Source: Chitinophaga oryziterrae (GTDB lineage: Bacteria > Bacteroidota > Bacteroidia > Chitinophagales > Chitinophagaceae). From it: 64,000 bases of DNA. The notes below the pieces were generated by a model that was not told where the DNA came from, did not search any database, and saw only the letters and a program-made list of their open reading frames with translations. Where the stretch lies: contig NZ_WRXO01000005.1 in the NCBI RefSeq assembly GCF_009758125.1, positions 62,001-126,000 of the forward strand, read 5' to 3'. The translations under genes and the position numbers were made by a program. Positions 47,830 through 56,582 of the stretch are shown here, piece after piece (the first letter of the stretch is position 1; each line of letters opens with the position of its first letter).

Positions 47830-49941
47830 TTAATGTGTGGCTTTAATATCTTTTCCTAAGCGTTGCAGATAAGCAATCAGGGCAACGATTTCACGGTCTG
47901 GCTGTATAGGCAGCTTATCCTTTTGCAGGGAAGCTGTTATTTCCTGTGCCTGTTTCTCCATGTCTGCATTTGCCTGTTTCTCATAACCCAGGGCATAAGG
48001 CACGCCCAGTTTTCGCATCACATTGATCATCGGAGGAGTGAGTGTTTTATCTACTTTATCTTCGAACAGCCACGGATATTGCGGCATGATAGAACCAGGA
48101 GACATAGATGTAGGGTCCATCATGTGATTGTAATGCCATGAGTTCGGATACTTACCTCCTATCCTGGCTAAATCCGGACCTGTACGTTTAGATCCCCACT
48201 GGAAAGGATGATCATAGATAAATTCCCCGGCCTTGGAGTATTCCCCGTAACGCGCCACTTCGTCCCGGAATGGGCGGATCATCTGGGAGTGACAGGTATA
48301 ACAGCCTTCGCGGATGTATATATCACGTCCATGCAGTTCCAGCGGCGTGTATGGTTTTACGCTGGTGATAGTAGGAATGTTACTCTTTATCAGGAATGTA
48401 GGGATCAGTTCAAGAATGCCCCCGATACCTACCACAATAAGGCTGAATACGACCAGCTGTATGGGTCTGCGTTCTATCCAGCTATGCCAGTGCGCTTTCC
48501 CGTGAGTAACGATCACTTTTGGTAAAGGCGCAGCTTCTGCAGGTTCATTGGCTACGAATGTACCACGGAGTATAGTTTTGGTCAGGTTCACTATCATCAG
48601 GATCACACCGGAGAGATATAATGTACCACCGAATGCGCGTAATGCATACATCGGTACAATTGTGTTCACTGTTTCAAGGAACTGGAATTTTAACTGACCT
48701 TCCGGTGTAAACTGTTTCCACATCATGCTTTGTGTAAAGGCCGCCCAGTAAAGCGGAATAACATAAAAGATGATGCCCAGCGTACCTATCCAGAAATGTG
48801 TATTCGCCCATTTCTTAGAGTATAGGTTTGTGCTGAAAATACGTGGTAATAACCAGTAAAGGATACCGAAAGTGAGGAAACCGTTCCATCCCAAAGCGCC
48901 TACGTGTACGTGTGCGATGGTCCAGTCAGTATAATGACTGATCGCATTCACATTTTTAAGCGATAACATAGGGCCTTCGAAAGTCGCCATACCATAACAG
49001 GTAAGTGCTACGACGAAGAATTTCAGAATGGCATCTTCTCTGACACGGTCCCATGCGCCACGTAATGTAAGCAAGCCATTGAGCATACCACCCCAGGAAG
49101 GAGCGATGAGCATAATGGAAAATACGGTACCTAAGGATTGAGCCCATTCAGGCAATGCGGTGTATAACAGGTGATGTGGTCCTGCCCAGATATAAATAAA
49201 GATGAGCGCCCAGAAGTGGATGATAGACCAGCGGTAAGAATATACCGGCCTGTTGGCCGCCTTCGGAACAAAGTAGTACATGAGTCCCAGGTAAGGAGTT
49301 GTGAGGAAGAATGCAACTGCATTATGTCCGTACCACCATTGTACCAGCGCATCCTGTACACCTGCATAAGCAGAATAACTTTTCAGGAAAGATAAGGGCA
49401 GCTCGAAGGAGTTTACGATATGCAGCATGGCAATCGCTACCCAGGTACCAATGTAGAACCAGATAGCTACGTACAGATGTGCTTCACGACGACGTAAAAT
49501 AGTGCCCAGCATATTAGCGCCGAACACCAGCCATATCAGGGTGATTGCGATGTCGAAAGGCCATTCCAGCTCCGCATATTCTTTACCGGTAGTACATCCC
49601 ATAAAGAGGGTAAGAGCACCGCCGGCAATGATGGCCTGCCATCCCCAGAAATGAATTTTACTCAGAATATCACTGAACATACGCGCTTTACAAAGGCGTT
49701 GCAGTGAGTAATACACACCCATGAAAATACCATTGCCTACAAAGGCGAATATTACAGCATTGGTGTGTACGGGCCTGAGTCGTCCAAAGGTAGTAGGAGC
49801 AAATCCAAGGCTCAAATCCGGCAACACAAGTGCAAGTGCGGCCCAGAGGCCTGCCAGCATGCCTATCAGCCCCCAGCCGATACATGCATATGCAAACCAT
49901 TTAACGGTACGGTTGTCGTACGAGAATTTTTCAAGAGGCAT
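47830..49941 (-). CDS. ccoNO: Fused cbb3 oxidase subunits CcoN-CcoO
   Basis: 703 residues. Residues 1 to about 480 are the catalytic haem-copper subunit I of the C-family (RPVHTNAVIFAFVGNGIFMGVYY, WWYGHNAVAFFLTTPYLGLMYYFVPKAAN, DWTIAHVHVGALGWNGFL), with the copper- and haem-binding histidines. After a linker, about 530-703 is CcoO: one membrane segment and a mono-haem domain with EGCYTCHSQMIRPFRDE. In most bacteria these are two proteins; the fusion is common in Bacteroidota. The enzyme reduces O2 with high affinity and pumps protons. Co-transcribed with ccoS. Confidence 0.95.
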   Translation of the reverse strand: MPLEKFSYDNRTVKWFAYACIGWGLIGMLAGLWAALALVLPDLSLGFAPTTFGRLRPVHTNAVIFAFVGNGIFMGVYYSLQRLCKARMFSDILSKIHFWGWQAIIAGGALTLFMGCTTGKEYAELEWPFDIAITLIWLVFGANMLGTILRRREAHLYVAIWFYIGTWVAIAMLHIVNSFELPLSFLKSYSAYAGVQDALVQWWYGHNAVAFFLTTPYLGLMYYFVPKAANRPVYSYRWSIIHFWALIFIYIWAGPHHLLYTALPEWAQSLGTVFSIMLIAPSWGGMLNGLLTLRGAWDRVREDAILKFFVVALTCYGMATFEGPMLSLKNVNAISHYTDWTIAHVHVGALGWNGFLTFGILYWLLPRIFSTNLYSKKWANTHFWIGTLGIIFYVIPLYWAAFTQSMMWKQFTPEGQLKFQFLETVNTIVPMYALRAFGGTLYLSGVILMIVNLTKTILRGTFVANEPAEAAPLPKVIVTHGKAHWHSWIERRPIQLVVFSLIVVGIGGILELIPTFLIKSNIPTITSVKPYTPLELHGRDIYIREGCYTCHSQMIRPFRDEVARYGEYSKAGEFIYDHPFQWGSKRTGPDLARIGGKYPNSWHYNHMMDPTSMSPGSIMPQYPWLFEDKVDKTLTPPMINVMRKLGVPYALGYEKQANADMEKQAQEITASLQKDKLPIQPDREIVALIAYLQRLGKDIKATH

Positions 49942-49965
49942 ATATATTCTATTACTAGTTGATGG

Positions 49966-50172
49966 CTAATTTTTACAGATAGCAGATTTGCAATTCTTAT
50001 TATCGCATGACTTTTTGCAGATGTGTACGGCTGGTTTGTCTTCAAAAAGCACGCGGTGCGCGGGAGAAAAACTATCTTCGAATTGTCCGTTCTTCACAGA
50101 CCAGATGAATGCTGCAAGGAAAAACAATGCCACCAGCAGACTGGCTCCCAGGAGAATAATGATCACGCTCAT
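49966..50172 (-). CDS. ccoS: CcoS-type assembly protein with Cys-rich tail
   Basis: 68 residues: an N-terminal membrane helix (MSVIIILLGASLLVALFFLAAFIW), the CcoS motif SVKNGQFEDSFSPAHRVLFED, then an unusual tail HICKKSCDNKNCKSAICKN with Cys52, Cys56, Cys61 and Cys66 plus His50. CcoS is needed to insert cofactors into the cbb3 oxidase; the cysteine-rich tail suggests metal binding. The ATG at 50172 is used: the longer frame from 50208 begins upstream of the -7 element at 50190. Confidence 0.9.
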   Translation of the reverse strand: MSVIIILLGASLLVALFFLAAFIWSVKNGQFEDSFSPAHRVLFEDKPAVHICKKSCDNKNCKSAICKN

Positions 50173-50189
50173 AGTGTAATAGTTTATTA

Positions 50190-50255
50190 CAAAGCTAGGC
50201 CATGTCATGTGCGGGGTTTATGATGTAGCTCAATAGTGCCGCTGATTTATATCAG
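50190..50255 (-). promoter_or_regulatory. ccoS promoter with two FNR-type boxes
   Basis: Reading the minus strand: box CTGATATAAATCAG (50242-50255), 8 bases, box TTGAGCTACATCAT (50220-50233, two mismatches to TTGATnnnnATCAA), 22 bases, then TAGCTTTG (50190-50197), an exact -7 element 17 bases before the ATG. With a start about 6 bases after the -7 element the proximal box centres near -42 and the distal near -64, where FNR/CRP activators bind. The distal box overlaps the ccoI stop. Confidence 0.75.
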
Positions 50256-52636
50256 TGTCTGTCGGCCCATTCACTTAATCCATAAGTAATCAGTACAATG
50301 CTGATAGAGCTTGCAGGCATGAGTATAGCAGCAGTAAGCGGGGATAAAATACCTTGTACGGCAAAAAACAGCCCGGTAATATTATAGATAAGGGAGATGA
50401 TAAAGCTGATAATGATAATGCGTTTGTTGGCCTTGCATATTTTTATAAAATGCGGTAGTTGTGGTAGTTGAGCAGCTTCCAGGATACCGTCACTTGCAGG
50501 TGTAAAGTTGTTGCTGTTTTCTGCGATAGAGATACCTACATCGCTTTGTTTTAATGCACCGGCATCGTTTAATCCATCGCCTATCATGAGCACCCTGTTA
50601 CCTTGCTGTTGCAACTGGATGATGTAGTTTAATTTGTCTTGCGGCTGCTGCGTGAAAAGCAATGTGGATGAAGGTCCTAGGAGTGTGCGCAGGTAAGGCA
50701 TTTCCCTGTTGTTATCCCCGGATAAAAGAGAAAGGGCGTATTTTTTTTGTAATTGTTTTAATAACACCGGCATACCTTCGCGGAATTGATTTCCGATACT
50801 GTAATATCCTGTCACCTGTCCGTCAATAGCAACGAACACAGTACTTCCATCAGTAGTTACAAGTTTAGGTGCGTCTACGAATGCAGCACTGCCCATCTCT
50901 ATAAAATGTTCCTGTACCCAGCCACTGATACCCTGTGAGGTAACGGATTTAAAGCCTCTTACGGGCAGGCGGTCGTTATTCCCGTAATTTGCAGCTATAG
51001 ATTGACTTAACGGATGTGAAGACTGTGCGGCAAGAGATGCGACAGCAGCGGTTTGATCAGGCGTAAGAGGGAGACCAATATAATTAGCCGTGCTGATTGT
51101 TTTGCTTGTAAGCGTGCCCGTTTTATCAAAAACAATATGATTTATACGCGCCAAACGCTCTATAGCTGCCGCATTACGCAGGTATAAGCGATGGCGGCTC
51201 AGTATTCTTAAAATATGTCCGTTTGTGAAAGAAGCCGCCAGCAGCAGCGCACAGGGACAGGCGATAATTAAAACAGCAGTAACGGCAGGCCATATACGTG
51301 CAGGTTCATACACCCACCAGTAAGTAGCGGTGATCACAGCAATCCATAATACTACCCAGGTAAAATACCTGGATAATAAATGAATAAAGGAGGCTTCTTT
51401 TGCAACCGGATTTTTTATTTCCTCGCGGTTCCAGAGACTGGTAAGATAACTTTGAGCCACTTCCTTAATGGTCATTATCTCGATGTTTCCTTCCAGTTGT
51501 TTTCCTCCTGCATACACGATTTCACCTACGGATTTCCTTACAGGTAAAGATTCTCCGGTTACAAAGCTGTAATCAACCACTGCGTGGCCTTTAATCAGAA
51601 TGCCATCTGCCGGAATCAGTTCATCATTATGGATTAGTAAGGAGTCATTTATTTTGATATCAGGTAAGGCCGTTGGGATTTCTTTTCCTGCTTTTATAAC
51701 GGAAACCGCTATGGGAAAGTAGGCGGTGTAATCTCTGTCGAAAGAAAGCCCCTGGTAAGTTTTCTCCTGTAAAATCCGTCCTGCCAGCATGAAGAAAACA
51801 ATGCCGGTCATAGAATCAAAATACCCTGCGCCGTGGCCGGAAAATACGTCTGAAAGACTGCGGACAAAAGTGACGATAATGGCCAGTACTATAGGCACGT
51901 CTATATTCAGAAAACCCGCTTTAAGACTGCTCCATGCAGAGCGGAAGAATACCTGTGCACTGTAGAAGAATACGGGTAAAGAAAGTAATAAATTGAGATA
52001 ACGGAAGAGGAGATTGAGTTTGGGATCAGAGTAACTATGCCCGGAAAAGTATTCAGGAAAACTGAGAAGCATAATATTCCCGAAGCAACAGCCGGCCACA
52101 CCTATGCGGTAGATGAGATCGCGTTGTACGCGCGGCTTTTTCTGTTGCAGGTCTTCCAGGCTGATGTAAGGCTCATATCCTATACTGGTAAGTGTTTCCA
52201 CTACTTTTCGCAGAGATGTTTGAGACTGCCGGAAAACGACCTGTGCCTCTTTTCGTGTAAAGTTGACTGTTACTTTCTGTACGCCGGGGTCCAGCCGGTG
52301 CAGGTTCTCGAGGAGCCAGAGGCAGGAGCTGCAATGAATGTAAGGAATATAAAAGGTGACGTGTGTTTGCTGATCATCCCGGAATTGCAGCAGTTGTTGC
52401 TGAATCTTTTCATCATCGAGGAAGGCAAATTTATCTTTTCTGACAGGAATGCGTTGCGCCACTCCGGGTTTATTATTCAGAGAGTAATATTCACAGAGAT
52501 CATTCTCGTTCAGTATTTCATATACCAGTTTACAACCCTGGCAGCAGAAATATTTATCGCCATTAGTAATGCTGTTGTCCGTACAGGTTTCTCCGCAGTG
52601 ATCGCATAGTAGTTGTACATCGGATAACGTTGCCAT
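50252..52636 (-). CDS. ccoI: Cu-translocating P1B-type ATPase CcoI/FixI
   Basis: 794 residues. N-terminal zinc-finger-like part (CDHCGETC at 11-18 and CCQGC at 31-35), an HMA metal domain with Cys102-Ser-Ser-Cys105 (YIHCSSCLWLLE), eight membrane segments with the ion-site motif CPCALLLAASFTNG, phosphorylation motif DKTGTLTSKT, HP motif SSHPLSQS and GDGLNDAGAL. It exports Cu(I) for assembly of the cbb3 oxidase. The start ATG is 52636; a frame opening at 52654 would begin inside the -7 element. First gene of the cluster, followed by ccoS after 79 bases with a separate promoter. Confidence 0.95.
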   Translation of the reverse strand: MATLSDVQLLCDHCGETCTDNSITNGDKYFCCQGCKLVYEILNENDLCEYYSLNNKPGVAQRIPVRKDKFAFLDDEKIQQQLLQFRDDQQTHVTFYIPYIHCSSCLWLLENLHRLDPGVQKVTVNFTRKEAQVVFRQSQTSLRKVVETLTSIGYEPYISLEDLQQKKPRVQRDLIYRIGVAGCCFGNIMLLSFPEYFSGHSYSDPKLNLLFRYLNLLLSLPVFFYSAQVFFRSAWSSLKAGFLNIDVPIVLAIIVTFVRSLSDVFSGHGAGYFDSMTGIVFFMLAGRILQEKTYQGLSFDRDYTAYFPIAVSVIKAGKEIPTALPDIKINDSLLIHNDELIPADGILIKGHAVVDYSFVTGESLPVRKSVGEIVYAGGKQLEGNIEIMTIKEVAQSYLTSLWNREEIKNPVAKEASFIHLLSRYFTWVVLWIAVITATYWWVYEPARIWPAVTAVLIIACPCALLLAASFTNGHILRILSRHRLYLRNAAAIERLARINHIVFDKTGTLTSKTISTANYIGLPLTPDQTAAVASLAAQSSHPLSQSIAANYGNNDRLPVRGFKSVTSQGISGWVQEHFIEMGSAAFVDAPKLVTTDGSTVFVAIDGQVTGYYSIGNQFREGMPVLLKQLQKKYALSLLSGDNNREMPYLRTLLGPSSTLLFTQQPQDKLNYIIQLQQQGNRVLMIGDGLNDAGALKQSDVGISIAENSNNFTPASDGILEAAQLPQLPHFIKICKANKRIIIISFIISLIYNITGLFFAVQGILSPLTAAILMPASSISIVLITYGLSEWADRH

Positions 52637-52651
52637 ATCGAAGATTTGGAG

Positions 52652-52717
52652 CAAAGCTAGTCGTATGGCCGGGGAGGCACAATGATGAGGATCAAGTTAA
52701 AATGTGATGCAGATCAG
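52652..52717 (-). promoter_or_regulatory. ccoI promoter with two FNR-type boxes
   Basis: Minus strand: box CTGATCTGCATCAC (52704-52717, core TGATnnnnATCA intact), 8 bases, box TTGATCCTCATCAT (52682-52695, 9 of 10 consensus positions), 22 bases, then TAGCTTTG (52652-52659), 15 bases before the ATG. Both spacings equal those at the ccoS promoter. The distal box overlaps the stop codon of the fnr-like gene. Confidence 0.78.
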
Positions 52718-53424
52718 TCCTGGAGATTAGCAGTGCGTGTAATCTCTTCTGTATTAAGCAGGCGGATCTTTTTGCCTTGTAGTTCTATGAGGCCGTCCTT
52801 TTTGAATTCGGAGAGCAGGCGAATAGCGGATTCTGTAGCAGTACCAACCAGGTTGGCTATTTCTTCGCGGGAGAGACGAACATTGAGGGTGAAGCCGTCG
52901 GTTTCCACGCCATAGGTTTCTTTAATAAAGAGAAGGGTTTCTGCCAGTCGTTCACGCACGGGTTTCTGAGACAGGTGGGTGATCTTCACTTCTGCTTTAC
53001 GCAGTTCGCTGGCAATAATGCGCATCATTTCGAAAGACAGGCTGGCGTCTTTCTGTAATATGCTCATGAAAAGATCTTTGGGAATGAAACATACAGAGGC
53101 GTCGTCGAGGGCGATAGCAGAGGCGGTATAACGTTCAGCGCTCAGTAATGCTTTATAGCCTATAATATCACCTGGTTTGGCGAGGCGTACGATCTGTTCG
53201 CGGCCATCGTCTCCACAGTGAGATAATTTAATCTTACCTGTATTCACACAATAGATGCCAAAAGGATAAGCTCCTTCCTGGAATACTACCTGCCCTTTTT
53301 TGTAAACAGAGCATACCTTGGCTGCTTCAATTTCTTCCAGATTGCACTTTTCTGCTTTGAAAAGGATTGATCCAAAGCGGGCCTGGCAATTCAGACAAGA
53401 AGCATTATGGAAAGCTGTACACAT
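52714..53424 (-). CDS. Crp/Fnr-family regulator, likely oxygen-responsive
   Basis: 236 residues: N-terminal cysteines (Cys2, Cys10, Cys13, Cys27), a cyclic-nucleotide-like beta barrel (about 35-150) and a winged helix with recognition helix in LVGTATESAIRLLSEFKK, where the Glu and Arg that contact TGA half-sites in CRP/FNR are kept and the FNR Ser between them is Ile. Cys10-x2-Cys13 with a third cysteine recalls the [4Fe-4S] FNR type but spacing differs. It lies upstream of ccoI, whose promoter carries two FNR-type boxes, so it very likely controls the cluster. Own -7 element at 53436. Confidence 0.9.
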   Translation of the reverse strand: MCTAFHNASCLNCQARFGSILFKAEKCNLEEIEAAKVCSVYKKGQVVFQEGAYPFGIYCVNTGKIKLSHCGDDGREQIVRLAKPGDIIGYKALLSAERYTASAIALDDASVCFIPKDLFMSILQKDASLSFEMMRIIASELRKAEVKITHLSQKPVRERLAETLLFIKETYGVETDGFTLNVRLSREEIANLVGTATESAIRLLSEFKKDGLIELQGKKIRLLNTEEITRTANLQD

Positions 53425-53435
53425 ATATTCGACCG

Positions 53436-53443
53436 CAAAATTA
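53436..53443 (-). promoter_or_regulatory. -7 element of the Fnr-like gene
   Basis: Minus strand TAATTTTG, exact consensus, 11 bases upstream of the ATG at 53424. No FNR-type box is visible upstream, so no clear sign of autoregulation. Confidence 0.6.
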
Positions 53444-53487
53444 CTAATTTACAGGCAATTTACCCTTAAGTAACGAGTTGTTAATGT

Positions 53488-54075
53488 ATGCCATTTAATT
53501 ATTATGTTATATATAAACCTTTTCAGGTACTTACCCGTTTCGGGAAAGAGGATGGGAAGGACAGTCTGTCAGATTATTTTAAAGTACCTGTGGATGTATA
53601 TCCGGTAGGCAGGCTGGATTATGATAGTGAGGGATTGCTGATACTTTCGAATGATAAATCATTGACTAACAGATTGCTTGATCCTGTGAATGCGCATGAA
53701 CGGGAATACTGGGTGCAGGTAGACGGGGCTATAGATGATGCTGCTATCCGGCAATTACGTCAGGGCGTTACCATTGCTGTGGACGGGAAAAAATATCAGA
53801 CCCGCCGCTGTCAGGCAGAGATCTTTGAGACGGAACCAGCGGTTCCGGAGCGTAATCCCCCTATTCGTTTCCGAAAGAGCATCCCTGCACCCTGGATAAA
53901 ACTGGTTTTGCAGGAAGGCAAAAACCGGCAGGTACGCAAAATGACTGCAGCCGCGGGATTCCCTACGTTGAGACTTATCCGTTATCGTATCGGAGGCATT
54001 ACCATAGAGGGAATATTACCCGGAGAGATGAGAGAGATGACCCAACGGGAGATCTACGCATTATTGTTTAAGTAA
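53488..54075 (+). CDS. RsuA/RluE-family pseudouridine synthase
   Basis: 195 residues, with no S4 domain. The catalytic Asp is in VGRLDYDSEGLLILSND (about residues 40-56); YWVQVDGAI and the C-terminal LVLQEGKNRQVRKMTAAAGFPTLRLIRYRIG are the conserved motifs. By length and lack of S4 it resembles RluE, which modifies one uridine of 23S rRNA; the exact site is not provable here. Divergent from the Fnr-like gene. Confidence 0.92.
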   Translation: MPFNYYVIYKPFQVLTRFGKEDGKDSLSDYFKVPVDVYPVGRLDYDSEGLLILSNDKSLTNRLLDPVNAHEREYWVQVDGAIDDAAIRQLRQGVTIAVDGKKYQTRRCQAEIFETEPAVPERNPPIRFRKSIPAPWIKLVLQEGKNRQVRKMTAAAGFPTLRLIRYRIGGITIEGILPGEMREMTQREIYALLFK

Positions 54076-54106
54076 TTACCACCAGTAAAGACCTTGTAGC
54101 TAATCT

Positions 54107-54137
54107 TTTGCGCTTTGCCCTAATTTAGCTAGGTTTG
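54107..54137 (+). promoter_or_regulatory. Full Bacteroidota promoter of yicC
   Basis: TTTG (54107-54110), 19 bases, TAGGTTTG (54130-54137), then 19 bases to the ATG at 54157. The best complete -33/-7 match I found in the window. Confidence 0.75.
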
Positions 54138-54156
54138 TTACTCACAAATCTCTATT

Positions 54157-55032
54157 ATGCTGAAATCAATGACCGGCTTCGGAAGGGCGGAAAATACCAG
54201 GGGAGAGACCACCATCGTGGCAGAAGTAAAATCGCTCAATGGTAAGCAGTTTGACGTAAACCTGAAAATATCCCCGTTATTAAAGCCTTACGAATTTGAT
54301 ATCCGCAACCTGCTGCAACAATCTTTGCTGCGTGGTACACTGGATGCAACGGTGAATGTGCGGCAGAACGGGGCTAACCGTCCGGTGATGATCAATACGG
54401 AGCTGGCCCGGTTTTATCACCAGTCCATCACTACGCTGGCAACAGAGCTGAACATGCCGCAGGAAGATATGCTGAACGTGCTGATGAAATTGCCTGAAGT
54501 AGTGACGCCTGCTACAGAACAGATCACAGAGGAGGAGTGGAAAGAGGTGGAAAAAGTGCTGAAAGCTGCGCTGGATGAACTGGACGCACACCGTCAGGAT
54601 GAAGGACAAATGATGGCAGCAGACCTGCTGGTACGCATAGATAATATAGAGTCTTATTGTGTAAAAGTGCGGGAACTGGACCCATTGCGTAAGGATAAAG
54701 TGCGTCAGCGACTGGAAAGTTTGCTGGCAGAACATGTGGGCAAAGAGAACGTCGATGCGAACCGTCTGGAACAGGAACTGATATTTTATTTAGAAAAGCT
54801 GGATATTTCAGAAGAGTTGATCAGACTGGAAAATCATTGCCGTTACTTCAAGGAGATCCTGCATGAAGCGGATCCTGCGAAAGGAAAGAAGCTTGGATTT
54901 GTGCTGCAGGAAGTGGGTAGAGAGATCAATACAACCGGTTCAAAGGCAAATGATGCCGCTATACAACAATGGGTGGTATTGATGAAGGACGAGCTGGAAA
55001 AGGCAAAAGAACAGGTACTGAACGTACTTTAA
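54157..55032 (+). CDS. YicC/YloC-family endoribonuclease
   Basis: 291 residues. Family ends are both present: LKSMTGFGRAENTRGETTIVAEVKSLNGKQFDV at the start and DPAKGKKLGFVLQEVGREINTTGSKANDA near the end, with a coiled middle part. E. coli YicC clips RNA and affects small RNA stability. The gene has its own promoter and is followed after 19 bases by gldH. Confidence 0.95.
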   Translation: MLKSMTGFGRAENTRGETTIVAEVKSLNGKQFDVNLKISPLLKPYEFDIRNLLQQSLLRGTLDATVNVRQNGANRPVMINTELARFYHQSITTLATELNMPQEDMLNVLMKLPEVVTPATEQITEEEWKEVEKVLKAALDELDAHRQDEGQMMAADLLVRIDNIESYCVKVRELDPLRKDKVRQRLESLLAEHVGKENVDANRLEQELIFYLEKLDISEELIRLENHCRYFKEILHEADPAKGKKLGFVLQEVGREINTTGSKANDAAIQQWVVLMKDELEKAKEQVLNVL

Positions 55033-55051
55033 TAAAAGTATTTCGAATTAT

Positions 55052-55561
55052 ATGAGTAATTTCTGCCGGACTATTGTGGCCGCAGGTATGCTGCTGATAG
55101 TGGCGTCCTGCCAACCCATGAAGATGGACACCTATGAAAAGAACCTGGAGATCCCGGGACATGAATGGTCTTACGAGCATAAACCTGTTTTTGAGGTTAC
55201 ATTGCTTCCGGAGGACACCGCCTACCTGTATAATATATTTGTAAATGTAAGGCATAAGGACTCCTATCCTTACAGTAATATATGGCTGGTAGTAAGTACA
55301 CAGTTCCCCGAAGGAAAGCCAATACCTCAGCGTGTAGAACTGCCACTGGCAGACATGTCCGGCAAATGGCTGGGTAGCGGGCTGGATGACATTTACGAAC
55401 ACCAGATACCTATTCAGCAGAAAGCAATACTCAACAAGCCGGGCACTTACCGGTTCACCTTTGAACAAAATATGCGGCAAAATCCGCTGCCAGATATCAT
55501 GAATGTAGGCCTGCGGATTGAGAAAGCCGGGTTACGAAAAAATGAGAAAGCTATTCCTTAA
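55052..55561 (+). CDS. gldH: Gliding motility lipoprotein GldH
   Basis: 169 residues. Lipoprotein signal ending at Cys20 (LLIVASCQP); mature GldH motifs EWSYEHKPVFEVTL, NIFVNVRHKDSYPYSNIWL, ADMSGKWLGSGLDDIYEH and PGTYRFTFEQNMRQNPLPDIMNVGLRIEK. GldH is an outer-membrane-associated part needed for gliding or for the related envelope complex. It lies after yicC and overlaps the kinase start by about 20 bases, so the three are likely one operon. Confidence 0.93.
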   Translation: MSNFCRTIVAAGMLLIVASCQPMKMDTYEKNLEIPGHEWSYEHKPVFEVTLLPEDTAYLYNIFVNVRHKDSYPYSNIWLVVSTQFPEGKPIPQRVELPLADMSGKWLGSGLDDIYEHQIPIQQKAILNKPGTYRFTFEQNMRQNPLPDIMNVGLRIEKAGLRKNEKAIP

Positions 55562-56558
55562 AATGCACGAAGGAAAGGTTATTTCCTTCATTTACCTCTT
55601 TGTACTGGCATACACTATTCTTGCCCTGGTATGGTGGGGGGTGTTACTGTTCATGCAAAGTGAACAGATCGCCCGCTTCGAAGTCCAGAACCTGGAACTA
55701 AGAACAGATAGTGTTTCGCACCCCGTAGAATATCATCAGGAACTCCAACGCATAGAAACTACCGAAGAACGACGAACTGTCATGTTCTTTGGGGAGGGGG
55801 TTATTTTCCTTGCCATCATACTTTTAGGCGGGTTCTTCGTATACCTGGCAGTCTATAAACAGATGAAGTTATCACAGCAGCAACAGAACTTCCTGATGGC
55901 GGTGACGCATGAACTGAAGTCGCCCATAGCCGCAGCTAAACTGAACCTGGAAACATTGCGCAAACATAAGCTGGACGAGGAAAAGCAACATCGCCTGCTG
56001 GATAATACCATCCGGGAAACCAATCGCCTGGACCAGCTTTGTAATAATATTTTACTGGCTTCCCAGATGGAATCCCAGCGTTATCAGCTGTACCGGGAAG
56101 ACCTTGATTTCTCTGCCCTGATGGAGGCCGGCGTAAAGGAAATACAGTCACGGATACCGACCCATACTATACAGGCACATATTTTGCCTGACGTGTGGTT
56201 GAATGGGGACAAGTTCATGTTGCAGATCATGCTGAGTAACCTGGTGGAAAATGCTGCCAAATATTCACCTAAAAATACGGTGATAGATGTTGAGCTTACC
56301 GCAACAGCGAATCAGCTCAAATTAAAGGTAACGGACGAGGGACCAGGAATACCCATTGATGAGCGCAGGCGCATCTTCCTTAAGTTTTATCGTATAGGCA
56401 ATGAAAATACGCGTAAATCCAAAGGATCAGGTTTGGGATTATTCCTTACCGAGAAGATCGTACAGCAACACGGAGGAACAATTATAGTGAAGGATAATGT
56501 GCCGGCTGGTGCCAGTTTTGAAATAACATGGCCTGTATATTCCGCACAAACTGTGTAA
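55542..56558 (+). CDS. Sensor histidine kinase coupled to gldH
   Basis: 338 residues. Membrane segments at about 13-37 and 82-105 with only a 44-residue periplasmic loop between; HisKA with His123 in MAVTHELKSP; ATPase motifs LSNLVENAAKYSP, DEGPGIP and GSGLGLFLTEKI. The small sensor loop suggests that it senses the membrane or a partner protein. I use the ATG at 55542, overlapping gldH; an ATG at 55563, 2 bases after the gldH stop, is equally good. The longer frame begins with TTG. Confidence 0.92.
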   Translation: MRKLFLKMHEGKVISFIYLFVLAYTILALVWWGVLLFMQSEQIARFEVQNLELRTDSVSHPVEYHQELQRIETTEERRTVMFFGEGVIFLAIILLGGFFVYLAVYKQMKLSQQQQNFLMAVTHELKSPIAAAKLNLETLRKHKLDEEKQHRLLDNTIRETNRLDQLCNNILLASQMESQRYQLYREDLDFSALMEAGVKEIQSRIPTHTIQAHILPDVWLNGDKFMLQIMLSNLVENAAKYSPKNTVIDVELTATANQLKLKVTDEGPGIPIDERRRIFLKFYRIGNENTRKSKGSGLGLFLTEKIVQQHGGTIIVKDNVPAGASFEITWPVYSAQTV

Positions 56559-56582
56559 ATTAGATTATTGCAATTATAAATT

